From: JANMCE01 sp963791625
GTDB lineage: Bacteria > Actinomycetota > Acidimicrobiia > Acidimicrobiales > Ilumatobacteraceae
NCBI GenBank assembly: GCA_963791625.1
Contig: CAWBTA010000005.1
Location: forward strand, 248,001 to 312,000
Length of the DNA stretch: 64,000 bases
Direction: 5' to 3'
Shown here: positions 19,301-28,779 of the stretch, in pieces
Layout: each line of letters begins with the position of its first letter
Numbering within the stretch: the first letter of the stretch is position 1
Position numbers and translations under genes: made by a program
Notes under the pieces: model-generated
Databases searched by the model: none
Told to the model about the DNA's origin: nothing
Seen by the model: the letters and a program-made list of their open reading frames with translations, nothing else

Positions 19301-22300
19301 GTGATCGTCGTGGACAACCGAGCCGTCTCAGTCGCGTCGATCGTGCCGTCACGATTCACGTCGTAGAACACCGTGCCGCTGATCGCTACACCGAGTTCAC
19401 CAAACGTGTAATCGATGCCATCCTGACCAGCCGGAACCGCAATCGCGGTCACCGTGTCAGCACCAACCGTTCCCAGGAACGACCCGGCCGTATCCGTGCC
19501 GTCGTTGTAGGCAGCAGGCTGCGTCTCGGACACCACATAGGTGCCCGAAGGCAGATCCGTGAACGAATACGAACCATCCGTCGCCGTGGTCGTCGAGACC
19601 GTCGAGTTGTCAGGCATCGTCAACGTCACCGTCACACCACCGATACCCGGCTCACCGGAATCGACCGTGCCATCGTTGTTGAGATCGTTGAACACCGTTC
19701 CCGACACCGTCGACAACGTGTCACCGAAGTTCACGCCCGTCACACCAGTAAGCGGCAAGGTCACCGCATGACTGTTCGGTGTCGCCACCGAGGAGCCATA
19801 ACCGACAGGCTCCGTCTCCACCACCGTGTACGAACCGGCAGGGAGATTCTGGAACGAGTACACACCGGTCGTCGGATCAGACGTCGTCGTCGCCACAACT
19901 GTCACACCATCCGCAGCCAACAGCGTGATCGTCGTCGACAGGCGAGCCGTCTCGGTTGCGTCAATCACACCATCACGATTCACGTCGTAGAACACCGTGC
20001 CCGAGATGCCCACACCGATTTCGGCGAAGGTGTAGCCCGGACCGTCTTGGCCTGCGGGCACGGTGATCGCTGTCACCGTGTCCTCGCCCACCGTTCCGGC
20101 GAATGTTCCGGCGGTATCAACACTGTCGTTATACGGAACCGGTTGTGTCTCGGTCACCACATAGGTGCCGGCCGGCAGATCCTTGAAGCTGTACGAACCA
20201 TCCGTCGCCGTGGTCGTCGTGACGGTCGAGTCGTCAGGCTTCGTCAAGGTCACCGTGACCCCGCTGATGCCTGGCTCACCAACGTTGACAGCGCCGTTGT
20301 TGTTCTTGTCGTTGAACACTGTTCCCGACAGTGTCGAGAGGGTGTCACCAAAGTTCACACCTGTCACGCCAGCAACCGTCAACGTCACCGGATGACTGTT
20401 AGGAGTCGTCACCGAGGAGCCATAACCCACGGGCTGCGTCTCCACCACCGTGTAGTCATCAGCCGGCAGATTCGGGAAGCTGTACGCACCCGTCGTCGGA
20501 TCAGACGTCGTGGTCGCAACTACCGTCACACCATCAGCAGCCAACAACGTGACCGTCGTCGACAGGCGAGCCGTCTCAGCGGCATCGATCATGCCGTCAC
20601 GATTCACGTCGTAGAACACGGTGCCACTGATCGCCGCACCAAGCTCACCAAACGTATAGCCGGGACCATCCTGACCAGCCGGAACACTGATCGCGGTCAC
20701 CGTGTCAGCACCCACCGTTCCCGCAAACGAACCGGCCTTATCCGTGCCGTCGTTGTACGCAGCGGGCTGCGTCTCCGTCACGCTGTACGAGCCCGACGGC
20801 AGATCCGTGAAGCTGTACGTCCCGTCCGTCGCCGTGGTCGTTGTGACCGTGGTGTTGTCAGGCTTCGTCAACGTCACCGTCACACCGCCAATACCCGGCT
20901 CACCCGAATCGACCGTGCCATTGTTGTTGAGGTCGTTGAACACCGTTCCCGACACCGTCGAGAGGGTGTCACCAAAGTTCACACCTGTCACGCCAGCAAC
21001 CGTCAACGTCACCGGATGACTGTTAGGAGTCGTCACCGAGGAGCCATAACCCACGGGCTGCGTCTCCACCACCGTGTAGTCATCAGCCGGCAGATTCGGG
21101 AAGCTGTACGCACCCGTCGTCGGATCCGACGTCGTGGTCGCAACTACCGTCACACCATCAGCAGCCAACAACGTGACCGTCGTCGACAGGCGAGCCGTCT
21201 CGGTTGCGTCAATCACACCATCACGATTCACGTCATAGAACACCGTGCCGCTGATCGCCGCACCGCGCTCGCCGAAGTTGTACGTGGTGCCGTCCTGACC
21301 GGTCGGAACCGCAATCGCGGTCACCGTGTCGGCACCAAGTGTGCCGGCGAACGACCCGACGGTGTCGCCACCATCGTTGTACGCGGCCGGCTGCGTCTCG
21401 GTCACGCTGTACGTACCCTCCGGCAGATTGTTGAACGAGTACGTGCCATCAGTGGCGGTTGTCGCCGCCACGGTCGTGTTGTCAGGCTTCGTCAACGTCA
21501 CCGTCACACCTCCGATACCGGGTTCAGCGGTGTCGAAGCTGCCGTTGTTGCTGAGGTCGTTGTAGATCTTGCCGGACAGGGTCGAGAGCGTGTCACCGAA
21601 ATCGATCCCCGTGACGCCCGTGAGGGCTAAGGTGACCGGCTGGCTGTTCGGCGTCGCGGCCGACGAGCCATACCCGGATGGCTGCGTCTCCACGACCGTG
21701 TACGAACCGGTGCCCAGCCCTGTGAACGAGTACGCCCCGGTCGTCGGATCACTCGTGGTCGTAGCGACCACGTTGTTCGCACTGTCGAGCAGTGTGATCG
21801 TCGTCGACAGACGAGCGGTCTCAGCCGCGTCGATGACACCGTCTCGGTTGACGTCATACCAAACGGTGCCGGAGATCGCCACGCCGACTTCTCCGAAGTT
21901 GTAACCGCTTTCGGCCGAGTCGATGTCGAGAGTGATGGCCGACAGCACATCGTTTCCGAGGGTGCCGGCCGCCGAGCCGATGGTGTCGAGGCCATCGAGG
22001 TACGTGCCCGGTTGGGTCTCGGCAATCGTATACAGGCCGGCCGGTAGGTCGATGAAGGAGTATGAGCCGTCGGCGAGTGTGGTGGTGACAACGTGCACCA
22101 CCGTGTTGTCGAGCGCCACACCGTCGAGGGTCACTGTCGCGCCGGCGATGCCGGGCTCGGTAGAGGCCTGCACGGCGTTGTTGTCACGGTCGACGTACAC
22201 GACGCCGGCCAGGATGCTGGGCGAGTCGCCGAAGTCGGCGACGGCGGTGCCGTTGACCGGAACGGTGACGGCCACTCGGTCGGGCGTGGTGGAGCCGTAC

Positions 22301-25300
22301 ACGATGGGTGTGGCTTCATCGACGGTGTAGCCGCCGTTCGGCAGTCCTGCGAACGAGTAGTGGCCATTCACATCGGTGGTAGTCGTTGCGATCACGGTGC
22401 CAGCACTGTCGCGAAGGGTGATTGTGACGCCCTGGAGCTTTGATTCGGTTGCGCCGATGCTGTGGTCACGGTCGGCATCGAGATACACGGTGCCCGTGAT
22501 TGATGCTCCAACTTCGCCGAACAGGTAGTTGATGCCATCGGTGGCCTCTGGCACGACGATCGTCGTGATGACGTCGTTGCCGGTCGTACCGCTCAACGAA
22601 CCTTCCTTATCGGTGCCGTCGCCGTAGGTCGAGGGCTGTGCCTCGGTAAGGGTGTAGGTGCCGGAGAGGAGGTCGGCGAATGAGAACGTGCCATCGGTCG
22701 CAGAGGTCAACCTGACCACTGTGCCGGAAGCCGCACCGCTCGTGCCGGTGAGCGTCACCGTCACGTCGGCGATGCCGAGTTCGGTCGCAGCCTTCGTGCC
22801 GCTGTTGTCGGCGTCGGAGTACACCGTGCCGGCGAGTGTCGAGAGCGTGTCACCGAAGTTGATACCAGTCACACCGGCGGCGGGAACGGTGATGTTCACG
22901 CTGTCAGAGGTGGACGATCCGTAACCCGTCGGTTGCGTCTCACGCACTTCGTAGGAGCCGAGCGGCACGTTGACGAACACGTAGGAACCGTCGGGGTTCG
23001 TGGTGGTGGTGGCCACGAGGGTCGAGCCGTTCCAGAGTTCGACCGTCACGCCGCCGAGGCCCTTGTCGGTCGGGTCGATGGTGCTGTTGCGTTCACGGTC
23101 GAGGTACACCGTGCCTGCGACGATGATGGAGTGCTCACCGAAGTTGTAGTCGGTGGCGTTGGTTCCCCCCGTCAGCGCAATGGCGCTCACGGTGTCATTG
23201 GCGACCGTGCCGCCAGATGTTCCTGCGTCGTCGCCGGCGTCGGCAAAGCCGACCGGTTGCGTTTCGGTCACGACGTAGGTTCCGGCCTTCAGCTCAGGGA
23301 ACGTGTAGGTGCCGTTGGCGCCCGTAAGCGTCGTCAGCGACAAGGAGGCGCCCGCTGCGTCGGTTCCCGTGAGCGTCACCGTGACACCCGGAACGCCGAG
23401 TTCACCTGTTGTGAAGTCGTCGTTGTTGTTCTGATCGATGTAGGCACGACCCGACAGCAAACCAAGCGTGTCACCGAAATCAACACCGGTCACGCCCGAC
23501 GGCGGGACGGTGATGTTGAGCGTGTTCGGCGTTGATGAGCCGTAGCCGGTCGGTTGGGTTTCAACCACCGAGTAGTCGCCGGTCGGGATTCCCTCGAACA
23601 GGTAGCGGCCATTGGCGTCGGTGGTCGTGGTGGCGACCACGCCGCCGGTGCTGTTGAGCAGCGTGATGGTCTTGCCGGCCAGTCCGGGCTCACCGGGCTG
23701 GCTCGTGCCGCTCTGGTCCTTGTCGTACCAGACGGTGCCACGGATGGTCGTGCCGATCTCACCGAAGAGGTAACCGGTCGCCTCAGTGTCTGCGGGCAGC
23801 ACCAAGTCGCTCACGATGTCCTTCGGGTCGTCTCGTAGCGCAGCGGCAGCGATCGATCCCATCGTGTCGTCGCCGTCGCTGTAACCGGTCGGTTGCAGTT
23901 CCTCGATGCGGTACGTGCCACCGAGGAGGCTGTCGAACGAGTAAGAGCCGTCGGCGGCAGTGGTGAGCGTGCGCACCACTGGCGTACCTCCGGCGTCGTT
24001 ACCCGTGAGGGTGACCGACACCCCGGCGATGCCGGGCTCACCTGCGTCGCGGATGCCGTTCTTGTTGACGTCAACGAACACGGCGCCTGCGACGGACGAC
24101 GAGGTCTCGCCGAAATTGACGCCCGCAAGGCCGCCGGTGGGAACCGTGACGGGTTGCGAGTTCGGCGTCGATGATCCGTAGCCGGCGGGCTGCGTCTCTT
24201 CGACGGTGTAGTTGTCGGCGGTGATGTTCGCGAACATGTACGAGCCGTCGGGCAATGTGGTGGTGGTCGCAACGATTGCGTCGCTCGAGTCCTTCAACGT
24301 GACGGTGATGCCGCCGAGGGTCGACTCGCCGGTGTTCTTCGTGCTGTCGCGATTGGCGTCGACGAACACGATGCCCGACACGAACGCCGGGACTTCACCG
24401 AAGTTGTAGGCGGTGGCGCCTTGGCCGGCGGCGAGCGCCACCGAACCGATCACGTCGTTGGTGACCGTGCCACCGGCGTTGCCAGCGGTGTCGAGGCCGT
24501 CACCGAAGGCCGACGGCTGGGTCTCGGTCACGGTGTAGGAACCAGCAAGCAAGTCGGGGAATGTGTAGGTACCGTCAGGGGCCGTCGCAATGACGACCGG
24601 AGTGATTGCGGACGCGCCGGTTGGCGTGCCCGTGAGCGTGACCGTGACGCTGCCGATGCCCACCTCGCCGGGGTTGGGTACGCCGTTCTGGTTGAGGTCG
24701 CGGTAAACCTTGCCCGAGAGTGAGCCGAAGGTCTCACCGAAGTCAACGCCGGTCAGACCGGTGGTCGGAAGCGTGACCGGACGAACGTTCGGCGTGGAGC
24801 TGCCGTACGGCAACGGCTGGGTCTCGGTCACGGTGTAGTTCCCGGCCAGCAGGTTGCCGAACGAGTAGGCCCCAGTGACCGGATCGGAGGTCGTGGTTGC
24901 AACGACCGCGCCAGTCGAATCGGTGAGCGTGAGCGTCACGCCGCCGATACCGGCGTCGCCGGCCCCGTCGATCGTGCCGTTGGCGTTGTGGTCGCCGAAC
25001 ACCGAGCCCGAGATCGACGTACGGCCTTCACCGAACAAGTTGCCGGTTGACGTGCTGCCGGCCGTCAGCGTGACCGCGAATGTGTCGGCAGCCGGAGCGG
25101 TTGCACCGCCCGTGCCCGGAAGTTCCTGGCCGTCCGCATAGGCGACGGGTTGCGTCTCGACAACGGTGTAGGCGCCGGTGGTCAGGCCGCCGAACGACCA
25201 GTTGCCGCTGCTGTCGGTCAGGGTCGTGGCGATCGTGGCCGCACCCTGCTTCAGTGTCACGGTCACGCTGGCGATGCCCGGCTCGCCGCTAGCGGCCTGG

Positions 25301-28300
25301 GTGTTCGAGTTGTCGAGGTCTTCGTACACCTTGCCCGAAACGGTTGCCCCGAGTTCGCCGAAGTTGTACCCGGCCAAACCGTTCGCGGGCATGGCGAAGA
25401 TCTCGAAGGTGTCGTTAAGGGGCGCGGTGGCTCCGCCCGGTCCGACCTGTTCCGCCCCGTCACCGTAGGTAGCTGGCTGGGTCTCGACGACGCGGTACCG
25501 GGCGTAGCTCTGATCAGGCGACACGCCACTTGATGCGCCGGCGACGAGGGTGACGAGCCCCGAGAACGACCAGGCGCCGCTGGCGTTGGTGGTCGTCGTA
25601 CCAGCACTGACCCAGGTCACCGAGGTGACCGATGTCGGGTAGTACCATCCGCCGTTAAAGTTGCAGAGCTTGCCGTAGGGTGCGCCGTAGTACGAACTGG
25701 TGTACCCCCCCGGGCAGACGATGACGTTGTTCTCGGCGTGTTGAAGCGTGAGGGTGGCGCCGGAGATGCCGGCCTCGCCAGCATCGCGGGTGCCACTGGC
25801 GTTGGCGTCGACGTACACGGTGCCCGACCAGATGGTGCCGCCCTCGCCGAAGTTGTTACCGGTCGAATCGGTCCCGGCCGCGAGCACGATCGCGGAGATG
25901 GTGTCGTTGACAGTGACATTGCCGCCCGAAGTTCCGGCGGTCTCAGCCTTGTCGGTGTAGCCCGACGGCTGCGTCTCGACGACCGTATAGGTGCCCGCCG
26001 CGAGTCCAGTAAACGAATAGGTGCCGTCGCTCGAGGTCACCGTGGTGGCGACCGTTGTTCCGGCGGAGTTCTTGAGCGTGACGGTGACGTTGCCCACGCC
26101 ACCTTCGCCGGCCGTATAGGCGTTGTTCGCGTCGGTGTCGAGGTAAACGCGGCCGGCGATCGAGCTGGCCTTCTCGCCGAAGTTCTGGTCGGTCACGCTT
26201 CCGCCGGCCGGAACGTTGACCGACACCAGCGTGTTCGGTGTGGTGCTGCCGTAGGCCGCCGGTTGCGTTTCGACGATGTCGTAGCTTCCGGCAGGGACGT
26301 TCGCGAATGAGTAGGAGCCGTCGGCCGCAGTGGTCGTTGTGGCGATCGTGGAGCCGGTGGAGTGATCCTTCAACGTGATAGTGACCGTGGTGGCCGGGAG
26401 GGCCGCCTCGGCACCGTTCTTAGTGCCGTCGGCATTCGTATCGAGATAGACGGAGCCCGAAACGGTCGCGCCTCGCTCGCCGAAGTTGTACGCCGTCGCC
26501 GACGCCGAGCCGAGCGTCAGGGTGATGGCGTCATTGGCCACCGTGCCGCCCGCCGAACCGACCGTGTCGAGTCCGTCGCCATAAGCCGCAGGCTGCGTCT
26601 CGGTCACGGTGTAGGTGCCGGGCAGGAGGCCGAGGAAGGAATATGAGCCGTCGACCGCTGTCGTGGTGGTGAGCGACACTGCCGCACCGTTCGTGGTCGT
26701 GCCGGACAGTGCGACGGTCACGCCGCCGATACCGACTTCGGCTGCGCCCGACTTGGTTCCGTCGTTGTTCGCATCGAGGTAGACCGTTCCGCTGAGGCTG
26801 GTCTGCGTCTCGCCAAAGTTGTAGCCGGTCGCAGCCGTGCCGTTGGTCAGGGTGAGGCCAGAGACCAGGTCGGTCCCAGCGGCGCCCGCGGTACCACCAG
26901 CGGTTCCTGCGGTGTCGGTGCTATCGGCGAATGCGCCGGGCTGGACCTCTGACACCGAGTAGGTACCGCCGGGCAGGCCGGTGAAGCTGTACGTGCCGTC
27001 GGTCGCCGTGACGGCCGTTGCGCTCACGGGGCGGCCCGACGCGTCGGTGCCTGTGAGGTAGACGGTCACGCCGCCGATACCGGCGTCACCGGCAGTCAGG
27101 GCGCCACCCTTGTCGACGTCGTTGTAGACAGTTCCGCTGATAGAACCGAGCGTGTCGCCGAAGTTCTGGTTGCTGAGGCCGGTTGCCGGGACCGCTACCG
27201 AGCTGATCGCGTTCGGCGTAGAGGAGCCGTAGCCCGTCGGCTGGGTTTCCGTGATGGTGTACGAACCGACGGTGAGGCCGTCGAACCGATACGTGCCGTC
27301 GGAGGCGGTCGTCGTGGTGATGGTCGAACCGTCGGGCTTCGTGAGCGTCACGGTCACGCCAGGCAGGCCGATCTCGCCGGTGTCGATGGCACCGTTGCGG
27401 TTGGTGTCGGCCCAGACCGTACCGGTGAGGAAGGTGCTGGTGATGGGTGCCGACATGGCGAACATGTACGGGAAGTACTGATCGCCAGCAGTGGTGAACT
27501 TGAGCAGCACCTGCGTGTCACCCGGGTTCACAAGTCCGGCCGGAACGTTGATGCTCTTCGTGTCGAGACCGAACGTATTCGCGAAGGTCGGGTTGAGGGC
27601 ACCCTGCACGGTCGACTGGTAGAAGTTGTTCGTGATCGCTGGTGTGGTGCGTGGGTCGGACATCGCAACGTTGTTGACGAGAAGCTGGTCACCCTGAATG
27701 GCCTGATCGCCTTCCAGTACGGCAACGCCGATCTTCGTGACGCCGGCAGCGATAGTGAAGCCGTTGAGGGTCGTGATGGTCGGAGCGTCCGCGGCGCCCT
27801 GGGCCACGAAGCCGTCGAACATCAGGACCTGGCGGATCTTCGGGGCGTACGTGGCGTTGGCCGACGGGTACGACCACACGACGCCGAGGGTGAAGCCGCC
27901 GGCGCAGTTGTAGCCGGTGGGCGTCCAGATGTTGGCGACGGTGAGATCGAGGTTCGTGTTGGTCGCCAAAGAGCCGAGCAGGCTGGTCACATCGCGGGAC
28001 GCGGCGTAGTGGCGGCCGCCGACCGTACGGTTGAGATCTTGTGAGTATCGCTCTGGTGTGAGGCTGCCGAGCGATGTTCCATTGACGCTGGCCTTGATGG
28101 CGTGGGTACTCGGCTTGCCGCCGACGGCCGGGAGCACGGCCGGGAGCACGTTGCCAGAGTTGGGACGCGAGCCGTTGCATGCCGTGATCGGCTGCCCGTT
28201 GAGCTGGAGCGCTTCACCGGTGTTGCCACCCCACCACAGGCGGGCCTTCAGAATGGTGGCGCCCGGTGGCACCTTGTAGCGGATGGTGCCGGAGTTGAAC

Positions 28301-28635
28301 GTCGACGGATCGCTGTCGACATCGTTGTAGCGCATGACGAATGAGTCGTTCGTATACAGCGTGGAGATTCCACTGTCGTTCGATGCCTGTCCGGCGAGAC
28401 ACACGGTGTCGCCGGCCGGGCAGGTCATCACCGTGTTACCGGCGAGGATGTAGTCGCCGTAGAGAGCCTGGTTGACGTCCGCCGTGAACGGCGTAACAAC
28501 TGCGGCGGCTGCCGGCGCCGCGCTCAGCGCAAGGCCGCCGGTGCACACCGCCAGCACGGCGCCCAGCACCGCAAGGCGAGACACCAGCGCACGACCGAGG
28601 CGAACAACCGAGTAGTTCCGAGTTGAAGAAGACAT
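16387..28635 (-). CDS. Giant LPxTG-anchored surface protein with about 34 SdrD/Cna-B-type repeats
   Basis: The ATG at 28635 has GGGAG five bases upstream and gives about 4,082 residues; a GTG at 28668 is in frame but lacks a ribosome-binding site. A signal peptide (VSRLAVLGAVLAVCTGGLAL then AAPAAAA) is followed by a roughly 370-residue head domain with RLWWGGNTG and VVWSYP phrases. About 34 modules follow, each starting with a pattern like SGTVFYDVNRDGVIDATE, in which the spaced Asp/Asn residues resemble a calcium-binding loop, and each carrying TYSFxxLxxGxYxVxETQP. This matches SdrD_B/Cna-B modules. The C-terminus is LPVTG, a hydrophobic stretch and RRRRRLA, a sortase sorting signal, so the protein should be covalently attached to the cell wall as a long stalk. 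Roles in adhesion or aggregation are known for the family but only inferred here. No sortase gene lies in the window. Confidence 0.93.
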   Translation of the reverse strand: MSSSTRNYSVVRLGRALVSRLAVLGAVLAVCTGGLALSAAPAAAAVVTPFTADVNQALYGDYILAGNTVMTCPAGDTVCLAGQASNDSGISTLYTNDSFVMRYNDVDSDPSTFNSGTIRYKVPPGATILKARLWWGGNTGEALQLNGQPITACNGSRPNSGNVLPAVLPAVGGKPSTHAIKASVNGTSLGSLTPERYSQDLNRTVGGRHYAASRDVTSLLGSLATNTNLDLTVANIWTPTGYNCAGGFTLGVVWSYPSANATYAPKIRQVLMFDGFVAQGAADAPTITTLNGFTIAAGVTKIGVAVLEGDQAIQGDQLLVNNVAMSDPRTTPAITNNFYQSTVQGALNPTFANTFGLDTKSINVPAGLVNPGDTQVLLKFTTAGDQYFPYMFAMSAPITSTFLTGTVWADTNRNGAIDTGEIGLPGVTVTLTKPDGSTITTTTASDGTYRFDGLTVGSYTITETQPTGYGSSTPNAISSVAVPATGLSNQNFGDTLGSISGTVYNDVDKGGALTAGDAGIGGVTVYLTGTDASGRPVSATAVTATDGTYSFTGLPGGTYSVSEVQPGAFADSTDTAGTAGGTAGAAGTDLVSGLTLTNGTAATGYNFGETQTSLSGTVYLDANNDGTKSGAAEVGIGGVTVALSGTTTNGAAVSLTTTTAVDGSYSFLGLLPGTYTVTETQPAAYGDGLDTVGSAGGTVANDAITLTLGSASATAYNFGERGATVSGSVYLDTNADGTKNGAEAALPATTVTITLKDHSTGSTIATTTTAADGSYSFANVPAGSYDIVETQPAAYGSTTPNTLVSVNVPAGGSVTDQNFGEKASSIAGRVYLDTDANNAYTAGEGGVGNVTVTLKNSAGTTVATTVTSSDGTYSFTGLAAGTYTVVETQPSGYTDKAETAGTSGGNVTVNDTISAIVLAAGTDSTGNNFGEGGTIWSGTVYVDANASGTRDAGEAGISGATLTLQHAENNVIVCPGGYTSSYYGAPYGKLCNFNGGWYYPTSVTSVTWVSAGTTTTNASGAWSFSGLVTLVAGASSGVSPDQSYARYRVVETQPATYGDGAEQVGPGGATAPLNDTFEIFAMPANGLAGYNFGELGATVSGKVYEDLDNSNTQAASGEPGIASVTVTLKQGAATIATTLTDSSGNWSFGGLTTGAYTVVETQPVAYADGQELPGTGGATAPAADTFAVTLTAGSTSTGNLFGEGRTSISGSVFGDHNANGTIDGAGDAGIGGVTLTLTDSTGAVVATTTSDPVTGAYSFGNLLAGNYTVTETQPLPYGSSTPNVRPVTLPTTGLTGVDFGETFGSLSGKVYRDLNQNGVPNPGEVGIGSVTVTLTGTPTGASAITPVVIATAPDGTYTFPDLLAGSYTVTETQPSAFGDGLDTAGNAGGTVTNDVIGSVALAAGQGATAYNFGEVPAFVSGIVFVDANRDSTKNTGESTLGGITVTLKDSSDAIVATTTTLPDGSYMFANITADNYTVEETQPAGYGSSTPNSQPVTVPTGGLAGVNFGETSSSVAGAVFVDVNKNGIRDAGEPGIAGVSVTLTGNDAGGTPVVRTLTTAADGSYSFDSLLGGTYRIEELQPTGYSDGDDTMGSIAAAALRDDPKDIVSDLVLPADTEATGYLFGEIGTTIRGTVWYDKDQSGTSQPGEPGLAGKTITLLNSTGGVVATTTTDANGRYLFEGIPTGDYSVVETQPTGYGSSTPNTLNITVPPSGVTGVDFGDTLGLLSGRAYIDQNNNDDFTTGELGVPGVTVTLTGTDAAGASLSLTTLTGANGTYTFPELKAGTYVVTETQPVGFADAGDDAGTSGGTVANDTVSAIALTGGTNATDYNFGEHSIIVAGTVYLDRERNSTIDPTDKGLGGVTVELWNGSTLVATTTTNPDGSYVFVNVPLGSYEVRETQPTGYGSSTSDSVNITVPAAGVTGINFGDTLSTLAGTVYSDADNSGTKAATELGIADVTVTLTGTSGAASGTVVRLTSATDGTFSFADLLSGTYTLTEAQPSTYGDGTDKEGSLSGTTGNDVITTIVVPEATDGINYLFGEVGASITGTVYLDADRDHSIGATESKLQGVTITLRDSAGTVIATTTTDVNGHYSFAGLPNGGYTVDEATPIVYGSTTPDRVAVTVPVNGTAVADFGDSPSILAGVVYVDRDNNAVQASTEPGIAGATVTLDGVALDNTVVHVVTTTLADGSYSFIDLPAGLYTIAETQPGTYLDGLDTIGSAAGTLGNDVLSAITLDIDSAESGYNFGEVGVAISGTVWYDVNRDGVIDAAETARLSTTITLLDSANNVVATTTSDPTTGAYSFTGLGTGSYTVVETQPSGYGSSAATPNSQPVTLALTGVTGIDFGDTLSTLSGKIYNDLSNNGSFDTAEPGIGGVTVTLTKPDNTTVAATTATDGTYSFNNLPEGTYSVTETQPAAYNDGGDTVGSFAGTLGADTVTAIAVPTGQDGTTYNFGERGAAISGTVFYDVNRDGVIDATETARLSTTVTLLAADGVTVVATTTSDPTTGAYSFPNLPADDYTVVETQPVGYGSSVTTPNSHPVTLTVAGVTGVNFGDTLSTVSGTVFNDLNNNGTVDSGEPGIGGVTVTLTKPDNTTVTTTTATDGTYSFTDLPSGSYSVTETQPAAYNDGTDKAGSFAGTVGADTVTAISVPAGQDGPGYTFGELGAAISGTVFYDVNRDGMIDAAETARLSTTVTLLAADGVTVVATTTSDPTTGAYSFPNLPADDYTVVETQPVGYGSSVTTPNSHPVTLTVAGVTGVNFGDTLSTLSGTVFNDKNNNGAVNVGEPGISGVTVTLTKPDDSTVTTTTATDGSYSFKDLPAGTYVVTETQPVPYNDSVDTAGTFAGTVGEDTVTAITVPAGQDGPGYTFAEIGVGISGTVFYDVNRDGVIDATETARLSTTITLLAADGVTVVATTTSDPTTGVYSFQNLPAGSYTVVETEPVGYGSSVATPNSHAVTLPLTGVTGVNFGDTLSTVSGTVFNDLNNDGTVDSGEPGIGGVTVTLTMPDNSTVSTTTATDGSYSFTDLPSGTYVVSETQPAAYNDGTDTAGSFLGTVGADTVTAIAVPAGQDGIDYTFGELGVAISGTVFYDVNRDGTIDATETARLSTTITLLAADGVTVVATTTSDPTTGAYSFPNLPAGSYTVVETQPVGYGSSVATPNSHPVTLGLTGATGINFGDTLSTVSGTVFNDKNNNGAVDVGEPGISGVTVTLTMPDNTTVTTTSATDGSYSFTDLLAGTYVVTETQPAAYNDGVDEAGSFLGTVGADTVTAIAVPVGQDGIDYTFGELGAAISGTVFYDVNRDGVIDATETARLSTTVTLLAADGVTVVATTTSDPTTGAYSFPNLPAGDYTAVETQPVGYGSSVATPNSHPVTLALTGTTGVNFGDTLSTMSGSVYVDLNNDGVFDSTDVALSGITVTLTKPDATTVTTLTGVDGSYSFVGLPAGTYSVAESQPVGYTDNGDYVGKFAGTLAGTLGADSVTAIAVPAGQDGTGYQFTEKGAPISGMVFVDVNRDGGIDGIDHPLPIPVTIELVDPVTGAIIATTATDSTGRYAFSDLPPGEYIVREVQPVGYGSSTPNTIAVTLTPTGAAGNNFGDTLATVAGVVFHDANKNGVQDPDETGIAGVPVQLLDALGAPTGLTATTDSAGHYLIEQVVGGSYTVSETQPQAYGSSTPNDVSVSVAPASDVVTNFGDTTASITGTVFTDTNRDSTKTAPEKGLPGVTVTLTGTDVNDRPVTATKTTGTDGTFVFSNLPKGTYSITEIQPARYENGVNTPGTAGGTPCVTTPTVAPCNDTITTVVLPPAFDASGYLFAEYGGSIGNRVWTDFNDNGIQDADEPGIGGVTVKLYDADGTFYASTVTTGTVGASLRTFAATDDGGPGFYLFDDLPAGSYILEVNLTGGFVPTKTLGGGEDDSDFDGTTGRTSIVTLGLGQHRLDIDAGVVPPGTITGRVFIDKNRNGVHDSGEKPLANTVINLVDKNGTIIATTTTDGNGAFTFTNVPIGDYVVKEVQPLGYRSTTPDDVSVTVHSGETVIVTEFGENAIGLPVTGAQLAGMMLAAAALSGSGIVAVIAGRRRRRLA
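18100..22494 (-). repeat. 624-bp tandem super-repeat inside the surface-protein gene
   Basis: The same anchor (reading AGAACACSGTGCC on the plus strand) recurs at 18741, 19365, 19989, 20613 and 21237, exactly 624 bases apart, with the next copies 621 and then 624 bases on. Each 624-bp unit encodes two modules: one of about 98 residues (SGTVFYDVNRDG type) and one of about 110 residues (SGTVFNDLNNNG type). Neighbouring units share long identical DNA stretches, for example around the phrase encoding TLLAADGVTVVATTTSDP. Modules outside this block are much more diverged. Confidence 0.9.
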
Positions 28636-28779
28636 TCTTGCTCCCGACCACATTCCGTGAGATTTCACGTAGCGGTGATCGGCACGCTTCGCCCCCTAAC
28701 AAGATCAAGAGCGAAACTTTCTGAAATCTTGACAATCGAGTGGCTGACGATGACCTCCGGGCCGTGCTCACAGCGCGCG

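Noticed and set aside
19144..21630. Long plus-strand open frame (828 codons) rich in Arg and His opposite the surface-protein gene
   Set aside because: It lies wholly opposite the repeats, its periodicity mirrors the 624-bp units, and its composition is unlike a protein. It is an antisense shadow.
18100..22494. CRISPR-like array
   Set aside because: The repeats are 624 bases long, coding and contiguous, without unique spacers; they are protein-module repeats.
28636..28668. Upstream GTG start for the surface protein
   Set aside because: It has no ribosome-binding site, while the ATG at 28635 has GGGAG at good spacing and starts a normal signal peptide.
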